Positions 5,983 through 10,251 of a stretch of DNA of 10,251 bases are shown here, in pieces. Numbering within the stretch: position 1 is the stretch's first letter; each line of letters opens with the position of its first letter. The notes under the pieces are model-generated. The model was not told the origin of the DNA and did no database searches. It worked only from the letters and a program-made list of their open reading frames with translations. The DNA lies in assembly GCA_024683255.1 (NCBI GenBank), contig JAIKYL010000231.1, forward strand, positions 1 through 10,251, given 5' to 3'. The DNA is from Bacteroidales bacterium. GTDB lineage: Bacteria; Bacteroidota; Bacteroidia; Bacteroidales; UBA932. Both the position numbers and the translations under genes were made by a program.

Positions 5983-7319
5983 TCCTTGCAGGCGGCCTGG
6001 GAACCCGCCTCCGCTCCGTAGTGGCCGATACGCCCAAGTGCCTGGCGCCGGTGGGCGACAAGCCGTTTTTGGGCTGGCTGCTGGAGTGGCTGGAGCTGTA
6101 TGAGGTGAGCCATGTGGTGTTTTCGGTGGGCTATCTGAAGGAACAGGTCATAGACTATGTCCAAAGCCGGGAATGGCCGTTTGCGTACGATTTTGCCGTA
6201 GAGGAAAGCCCGCTGGGAACAGGCGGCGGCATCCGCCTGGCGCTCGAGAAATGCCGTGAAAAACAGGTGTTTGTGGTAAACGGCGACACATTCTATCCCG
6301 TAGATCTAAACGCATTGCCTTTCTGCGGTCCGGTAACAGTGGCCCTAAAGCCCATGCAGGACTTTGACCGCTACGGTGCCGTAGAGGTGTCTTCTGGGCT
6401 ATCGGCATCTGCCAGGCCAGCGCCTGCAGAAAATTATTTTTTTGGACGGTGCCAAAAAAACCAATTTCCTGCAGGCAACGCAACGCCAACGCACGCAGAT
6501 GCCGATGCTACGGCGGAGCACACCTCCGTCCCACAACATGCTTCGGCCTCCGTCTTGCCCGACCTGATCGGGCATCTCCTTATAACTGCTTTCCATGAGA
6601 AACAGCCCTGCCGGAAGGGGCTCATCAACGGCGGGGTGTATGCCATAGACCGCAGCCTCCTGGACCTTTCGGGGCTGCCGGAGAAGTTTTCCTTTGAGAA
6701 AGAGGTGCTGGAGCCGGGGGCGGCCAAGGGGCGGATTGGCGGCTGGGTGAGTGATGCGTATTTCATTGACATCGGCGTGCCGGAGGACTACGAGACGGCG
6801 CAATGGGCCATCCCTGGCTGGTTTGCCGTCCGGAAGGCCTTCCAGGCCGTTTTGGCGGCCGATGCGGATACGCTGTTCCTGGACCGGGACGGTGTCCTTA
6901 ACCGGCATCTGGAAGGGGATTACGTGAAATCCTGGCAGGAATGGGAATGGATGCCGGGCATCCTGGAGGCGTTGGCTAAGTGGTCCCGGAAGTTCTCCAA
7001 TATCGTATTAGTAACCAATCAGCGCGGGGTGGGAAGGGGAGTCATGAGCGATGCGGAGCTGGGCCTGGTCCATGCCCGCATGCTGGAGGCCATAGACGCC
7101 GCCGGCGGCCGCCTGGATTTGGTACTTGTATGCACGGCTGTGGATGACGCGGACCCGCGCCGGAAGCCCAATACGGGGATGTTTCAGGAGGCATGCGCAC
7201 TGCTGCCGGATATTGATCCGACGCGCTGCATAATGGTGGGGGATTCTCCCAAGGATGCCTTATTCGCCGCCCGCTCCGGGATGCAGTTTATTCTTCTGAG
7301 TCCGGAAGGGGTTTCTTAG
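5970..7319 (+). CDS. hddC: Bifunctional heptose-1-phosphate guanylyltransferase (HddC) / heptose-1,7-bisphosphate phosphatase (GmhB)
   Basis: Residues 1 to about 290 are a sugar-phosphate nucleotidyltransferase, with LAGGLGTRL (6-14), TPKCLAPVGDKP (21-32), VNGDT with Asp106, and later LINGGVYAIDR and YFIDIGVPEDY. Residues about 302-449 are a HAD phosphatase, with DRDGV (Asp305, Asp307), TNQRG (349-353), RRKPNTG (397-403, Lys399) and GDSPKD (424-429). Together they should turn heptose 1,7-bisphosphate into GDP-D-glycero-alpha-D-manno-heptose for surface glycans. Two oddities stand out. About 62 low-complexity residues (about 143-204) interrupt the transferase between YGAVEV and ITAFHEK, matching a palindromic DNA insertion. 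The phosphatase also lacks the Cys/His zinc cluster of E. coli GmhB, keeping only Cys388. AGAAAGG lies 9 nt before the ATG. The 3' end overlaps rmuC by 32 bp. Whether the transferase is still active is not certain. Confidence 0.88.
   Translation: MEVIVLAGGLGTRLRSVVADTPKCLAPVGDKPFLGWLLEWLELYEVSHVVFSVGYLKEQVIDYVQSREWPFAYDFAVEESPLGTGGGIRLALEKCREKQVFVVNGDTFYPVDLNALPFCGPVTVALKPMQDFDRYGAVEVSSGLSASARPAPAENYFFGRCQKNQFPAGNATPTHADADATAEHTSVPQHASASVLPDLIGHLLITAFHEKQPCRKGLINGGVYAIDRSLLDLSGLPEKFSFEKEVLEPGAAKGRIGGWVSDAYFIDIGVPEDYETAQWAIPGWFAVRKAFQAVLAADADTLFLDRDGVLNRHLEGDYVKSWQEWEWMPGILEALAKWSRKFSNIVLVTNQRGVGRGVMSDAELGLVHARMLEAIDAAGGRLDLVLVCTAVDDADPRRKPNTGMFQEACALLPDIDPTRCIMVGDSPKDALFAARSGMQFILLSPEGVS
6396..6581. 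repeat. In-frame palindromic insertion element inside hddC
   Basis: These about 186 bp have no counterpart expected in the family: the transferase reads YGAVEV, should pass through a short loop, and resumes with ITAFHEK. The stretch is made of palindromes and repeats. A long hairpin lies at 6400-6507, a small CGGAG-CACAC-CTCCG hairpin at 6514-6528, and a TGCCCGA-CCTGA-TCGGGCA hairpin at 6556-6574. CCTCCGTC occurs directly at 6523-6530 and 6547-6554. Near-identical 13-mers ATCGGCATCTGCC (6401) and ATCGGGCATCTCC (6567) mark the two ends. It has no stop in the hddC frame. The exact ends are estimates, and no target duplication was identified. Confidence 0.7.
6400..6507. repeat. Long imperfect hairpin (multi-segment inverted repeat)
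   Basis: From outside to inside, ATCGGCATCTGC (6401-6412) pairs with 6495-6506, GCCTGCAG (6422-6429) with 6469-6476, AAATT (6431-6435) with 6463-6467, and TTTTTTTGG (6437-6445) with CCAAAAAAA (6452-6460). The loop is ACGGTG. Each arm is perfect, and unpaired segments separate them. The T7/A7 tracts contrast with the GC-rich surrounding gene. This is the core of the insertion element. Confidence 0.85.
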
Positions 7320-8574
7320 GGTTCTTGGGGATGCCCAGCTTCAGGAGCTGACGGGCGCTGGTAAGGATGGAATTGCCGCTGTCTCCAATCTTGGCCGATA
7401 CTTTGTCGTACTCTTCCAGGGCGGCGTGAAGCTTGTCGCCCATGGCGGCGTGGGCCTTGGAGAAGTCGTACACGCGGTCCACCATGGTCTGGGCGGCTTT
7501 CATGATCTTTTCCTGGTTGCGGGCCTGGTCGTAATTGGTCCAGGCAATGCGGATCATCCGGAGGAAGGGCATGAGGGTCTCTTCCGTGGTGAGGAGCACC
7601 CCTTGCTGGTAGGCTTCCTGGAAGATGTTGGGGGCCATGGCTTTGGCCAGCTGCAGGGCTCCGTAATTGGGGATGAACATGATAACATAGTCCAGGGTTT
7701 TGCAGCCTTCCCTTATGTAATCCTGGTAGCGCTTGCCGGAGAGGTTCTTAATTTGCGTTCTAATGGCCAAAAGGTTCCTTTTGGCGGCATCTTCCTTCAC
7801 GGCGGGGTCATCGGCCGCAAACCAGTCCGATAGGGCCTCCATGGACGTTTTAGCGTCCACAATCACTTCCGTGCGGTCCGGGTAATGGAGGATGTAGTCC
7901 GGACGCATGCGCTTGCCGCTGTCCTCGTTGAGGACTATGCTGCCCAGCTGGTCCCGGAGCGTTTCTTCCCGGTCAAAATCCCGGCCTTCCACCATGCCTT
8001 CGTTCAGGAGCATGTTGTAGAGGATTACCTCGCCCCAGGTGCCCGTCATCTTGTTCTGTCCCTTGAGGGCCTGGGCCAGATTATCGGCCTTGGAACCTAT
8101 GCTGGCGGTCTGCTCCCGGAGGTTCTTCACGGCATAGTCCATCACTTCCTTGATGGTGGCGGAGCCTTTGTTCTGGGCCTCTTTCTGCGCCTCAAAGGCT
8201 TCCTGCATGGTTTTGAGGTCCTTGCCCAAGGGGCCGGTGAGGTTCTTGAAGGTTTCCTCGGCCTTCTGCTGCAGGGCCTCTTCCCGCTGTTTGAGGAGCT
8301 TTTCCGTCTCGGCCGATAATTGGCTCTTCACAGCCTCCAGCTGTTGCTGGAAAGCTTCCTGCTGCATCTTCATGGCCTTTTCGTGACTGGCCGCATCGGC
8401 CTCCCGGAGTTCCCGGGCGGTCTTTAGCTCTGTCTCCGACACCAACAGGCGGTTCTCCAGGTTGTTGCAGGCCTTCACCTCATGCGAGCGCATCACCAGC
8501 CAGGTAATGACTATGGCCACCGCAATGAGCACCACGGCGGCCACAATCACAATATAAAGGACTTGAGAGGTCAT
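7288..8574 (-). CDS. rmuC: DNA recombination protein RmuC family
   Basis: This 428-aa protein has an N-terminal membrane segment (about residues 5-28), a long coiled coil (about 35-135) and the RmuC domain (about 140-400). Family hallmarks are KGQNKMTGTWGEVIL (171-185), RPDYIL (224-229) and VIVDAKTSMEAL (237-248). Glu182, Asp226, Asp240 and Lys242 fit a PD-(D/E)XK-type nuclease core. RmuC limits recombination at inverted repeats in E. coli, and the exact activity is not settled. The membrane segment implies it works at the inner membrane. It is the last gene of a minus-strand run; its ATG overlaps the preceding stop by one base (TAATG), and its 3' end overlaps hddC by 32 bp, leaving no room for an ordinary terminator between them. 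Confidence 0.93.
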   Translation of the reverse strand: MTSQVLYIVIVAAVVLIAVAIVITWLVMRSHEVKACNNLENRLLVSETELKTARELREADAASHEKAMKMQQEAFQQQLEAVKSQLSAETEKLLKQREEALQQKAEETFKNLTGPLGKDLKTMQEAFEAQKEAQNKGSATIKEVMDYAVKNLREQTASIGSKADNLAQALKGQNKMTGTWGEVILYNMLLNEGMVEGRDFDREETLRDQLGSIVLNEDSGKRMRPDYILHYPDRTEVIVDAKTSMEALSDWFAADDPAVKEDAAKRNLLAIRTQIKNLSGKRYQDYIREGCKTLDYVIMFIPNYGALQLAKAMAPNIFQEAYQQGVLLTTEETLMPFLRMIRIAWTNYDQARNQEKIMKAAQTMVDRVYDFSKAHAAMGDKLHAALEEYDKVSAKIGDSGNSILTSARQLLKLGIPKNPKKPLPDSEE

Positions 8575-9350
8575 TAGAAGAGTTTCTTGAAGAGGCCTTT
8601 GGCTACATCCTTAAGATCCGTGGCCTGCTGGGCGGTTTTCTGCGGCTTGGGGACATAGTTGTCCACGTAGAAGTTCACGTTGATCCAGCCGTCGTAGCAG
8701 GCGTCCGTGCGGTTGAAGGCATAGCATACGCCGTCAATCATCTTGAAATACGTATCTGCATTCAGGTCCAGAGGATTGCTGCAGTGCATGGCTGTGAAGC
8801 CAGCCGCGCGTAGCTTGTTCATGTACAGCTCAATGAGGTAGGGGCGACCCTTGAGGGAGAAACGCCAGGCGGGATGACCGTTAACGGGGGTTTGCTCTTC
8901 CAGTTCAAATTCGCTTCCGCCCACGTCCCAGATGGGGTAGTTGCCCAGATTCTCGTCCCAGTTTTCGAAGATGGCCTTTTCGGCCGCCTTCTTGGCGGCT
9001 TCTTCCGCTTCGGCCTCTTTCTTGGCCTGGGCCACTGCGCCGGAGAACATCATGCCAAGGCCCTTGAGCGCCTGGGCAGCCTGTTTGGCCTGCTCCTGCT
9101 GCTCCGGGGTAAGCTCCTGTTTCTGGGCGCCTTCTGCGGCCTCTGTAACTTCAGCGGCGGCTTTGTCCATGGCGGCGGTGCTTTCTGCAACGGCCTGCTC
9201 CGTCTTGTCGGCCAGTTTATCGATGGCTTCGGCCTGCTTCTGGGCCAAACGCTCTGCGGCGGGGGTAACGGCCTTTTCCACGGCCTGTCCCACCACTTTT
9301 CCAATGCTGTCGCTCACAGCTCCGGAAAGAATGTCTTTGAAAAGTCCCAT
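8574..9350 (-). CDS. Uncharacterised Ala/Glu-rich protein
   Basis: The 258-aa product is not recognised. It has no signal peptide or strong membrane segment. Residues 1-30 (MGLFKDILSGAVSDSIGKVVGQAVEKAVTP) look amphipathic. Residues 31-128 are Ala/Glu/Lys/Gln-rich and probably a long helix. Residues about 130-232 form a mixed, probably folded domain (NYPIWDVGGSEFELEE, YLIELYMNKLRAAGF, CYAFNRTDACYDGWINVNFYVD). It ends KGLFKKLF, echoing the GLFK of the N-terminus. Such amphipathic ends could bind membranes, but this is inference. It lies 7 nt after the stop of the lipoprotein gene and shares one base with the rmuC start, so the three are probably co-translated. There is no obvious Shine-Dalgarno; ATG 9350 is the natural start. 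Confidence 0.75.
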   Translation of the reverse strand: MGLFKDILSGAVSDSIGKVVGQAVEKAVTPAAERLAQKQAEAIDKLADKTEQAVAESTAAMDKAAAEVTEAAEGAQKQELTPEQQEQAKQAAQALKGLGMMFSGAVAQAKKEAEAEEAAKKAAEKAIFENWDENLGNYPIWDVGGSEFELEEQTPVNGHPAWRFSLKGRPYLIELYMNKLRAAGFTAMHCSNPLDLNADTYFKMIDGVCYAFNRTDACYDGWINVNFYVDNYVPKPQKTAQQATDLKDVAKGLFKKLF

Positions 9351-9357
9351 ATTAGTC

Positions 9358-10242
9358 TTAGTTTGTTTTTGGTATTTCTCTTATGACCAGGTGGATATCC
9401 TTCTTGGTGGGCTTGTCCGTGAAGTAGGTTACTTCCCAGGTGCAGCCGTTCTTGATGCTCATGCCGCCGCCGGATCCGTTGCCCACCGTCTTGTAAAGGA
9501 AATTGTATTCTTTATCCACATAATAGTCTTTCTCCGTGTGCACGTGCTGGGTGAGGATGTCCTCGTCCTTTTCCGTGTGGATGATGGCCACCGGGCGCCC
9601 GCTGATGGTGGTTTCCTTCTGCGCGCGGGAAATGTCCGGATGACTGCCCAGAATGGCGTTGAAGGTGTTTCCTACGTCCGTAAACTGATGACGGAGGTAC
9701 TTGTGGGCGTCGCCTTCCTTCTTGTTGCTCCGCATCTGGATGCCGCCCATGTAATAGGTGAAGGTGCGGGTACCGTCGGCATGGAATTCCAGTACGGAAT
9801 CTTCCGCCACCTGCCCGGGTTTGTGCAGATATACCTTATTGCCGATGCGGGTATAATACATGGTGAAATCTCCCGCCTTGTAGTGCTGGGTTCCCACGTA
9901 CTGGTGGTAGGTGAAGGAGAGGGCGAAGTCGTGGTCGTACCACTCGTCCGGGGCCTGGGGCTCCGCCACGGGCTCTTCCTCCGGCTCTTCCTCAATCTCC
10001 TCTGGCTCAAGCGCTTCCTCTACGCTGGTGGTGTCAATCCAGCCCTTCTCCACGGCCTTTTCGGCCAGCTCCTTTAATCCCCCCAGGATCTTACCCAAAG
10101 AAGCCAGCGGGTCATCTTCGTCCAGCGTGACCTCTTCGGCCTGTTCCTCTTCCGGAACAGGCTCCGGCACCTCCCGTTTCCCACTGATCCAGTTGCAGGA
10201 AACCGCGCAGAGCATACACAGTATGAAAAGTAAACGTCTCAT
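9358..10242 (-). CDS. Acidic lipoprotein with C-terminal beta-rich domain, function unknown
   Basis: The 294-aa product starts MRRLLFILCMLCAVSC, a short signal peptide with lipobox AVSC, so Cys16 should be lipidated. Residues about 24-100 are a strongly acidic, Pro/Glu-rich linker (EEEQAEE, EPEEIEEEPEEEP) with a helical patch (LASLGKILGGLKELAEKAVEKGWI). Residues about 100-290 alternate hydrophobic and polar residues as in a beta-rich envelope domain (FTMYYTRIGNKVYLHKPG, TFTYYMGGIQM, EKDYYVDKEYNFLYKTV). The style resembles LolA/DUF4412-like lipoproteins, but I cannot assign a family. It heads the minus-strand run leading to rmuC. Only 9 bp of upstream sequence are in the window, so its promoter cannot be judged. 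Confidence 0.8.
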   Translation of the reverse strand: MRRLLFILCMLCAVSCNWISGKREVPEPVPEEEQAEEVTLDEDDPLASLGKILGGLKELAEKAVEKGWIDTTSVEEALEPEEIEEEPEEEPVAEPQAPDEWYDHDFALSFTYHQYVGTQHYKAGDFTMYYTRIGNKVYLHKPGQVAEDSVLEFHADGTRTFTYYMGGIQMRSNKKEGDAHKYLRHQFTDVGNTFNAILGSHPDISRAQKETTISGRPVAIIHTEKDEDILTQHVHTEKDYYVDKEYNFLYKTVGNGSGGGMSIKNGCTWEVTYFTDKPTKKDIHLVIREIPKTN

Positions 10243-10251
10243 TTCTACAAA

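Noticed and set aside
6400..6507. The hairpin with T7 tract considered as an intrinsic terminator
   Set aside because: The T and A tracts lie inside the stem around the loop rather than after it, and the gene continues in frame with all GmhB motifs intact.
6396..6581. Frameshift or pseudogene in hddC
   Set aside because: The frame is open from 5970 to 7319 and both flanks keep family motifs, so an in-frame insertion explains the odd segment better than decay.
6399..6908. Minus-strand frame crossing the hddC insertion, considered as a gene carried by the element
   Set aside because: It extends well beyond the insertion into conserved transferase and phosphatase sequence and shows no protein-like pattern; the element is too short to encode an enzyme.
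2331..8320. Recurrent TTGGCCGATA/TCGGCCGATA-like words across the window as a dispersed repeat
   Set aside because: They fall in coding frames at Ala-Asp and Ile-Gly codons and fit codon bias; no shared flanking sequence.
8941..10077. Long plus-strand frame of 378 codons opposite the minus-strand operon
   Set aside because: It is antisense to two coherent genes with signal peptide and operon spacing; composition (Ala/Ser/Cys runs) is that of a shadow frame in GC-rich DNA.

Overview
The window looks like chromosome from a moderately GC-rich member of the Bacteroidota, probably Bacteroidales. Two intergenic promoters fit the Bacteroidota sigma-ABfr pattern (TAnnTTTG, one of them with TTTG 19 nt upstream). 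Shine-Dalgarno sequences are weak or absent at many starts. The gene content (DUF389 membrane protein, flavodiiron protein, GDP-heptose enzymes, RmuC and several lipoproteins) fits gut Bacteroidales. No plasmid, phage, CRISPR or transposase gene is visible.

Layout. (a) 1-1225, plus strand: the tail of an unidentified gene, then one reading frame joining a Nudix hydrolase to an inositol-monophosphatase/CysQ-like phosphatase. (b) 1229-1335: a bidirectional terminator and a minus-strand tRNA-Cys(GCA) with its own clear promoter (1347-1377). (c) 1385-2620, minus: a DUF389 multi-pass membrane protein with a C-terminal coiled coil. (d) 2621-2686: a divergent intergenic region holding a perfect TTGTGG-N6-CCACAA palindrome of CRP/FNR/HcpR type and a TATATTTG promoter. 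(e) 2687-7319, plus: a tightly packed five-gene operon with flavodiiron protein, small lipoprotein, coiled-coil lipoprotein, D-glycero-D-manno-heptose-7-phosphate kinase (HddA), and a fused heptose-1-phosphate guanylyltransferase/heptose-bisphosphate phosphatase (HddC-GmhB). (f) 10242-7288, minus: a three-gene operon with an acidic lipoprotein, an unrecognised Ala/Glu-rich protein, and RmuC. It converges on the heptose operon with a 32-bp tail-to-tail overlap.

How the genes work together. HddA makes heptose 1,7-bisphosphate, the GmhB domain removes the 7-phosphate, and the HddC domain adds GMP. Two proteins therefore cover three consecutive steps to GDP-D-glycero-alpha-D-manno-heptose; the isomerase GmhA is not in the window. 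The flavodiiron protein heading the operon should detoxify O2 or NO, and the palindrome before it could make it (and perhaps the whole operon) respond to redox or nitrosative signals.

The most unusual feature is an extra stretch of about 186 bp (about 6396-6581) inside the guanylyltransferase domain. It is built of nested palindromes and short repeats but stays in frame, adding about 62 low-complexity residues at a loop. It resembles the in-frame palindromic elements (RPEs) known from Rickettsia, and I know of no described equivalent in Bacteroidota.
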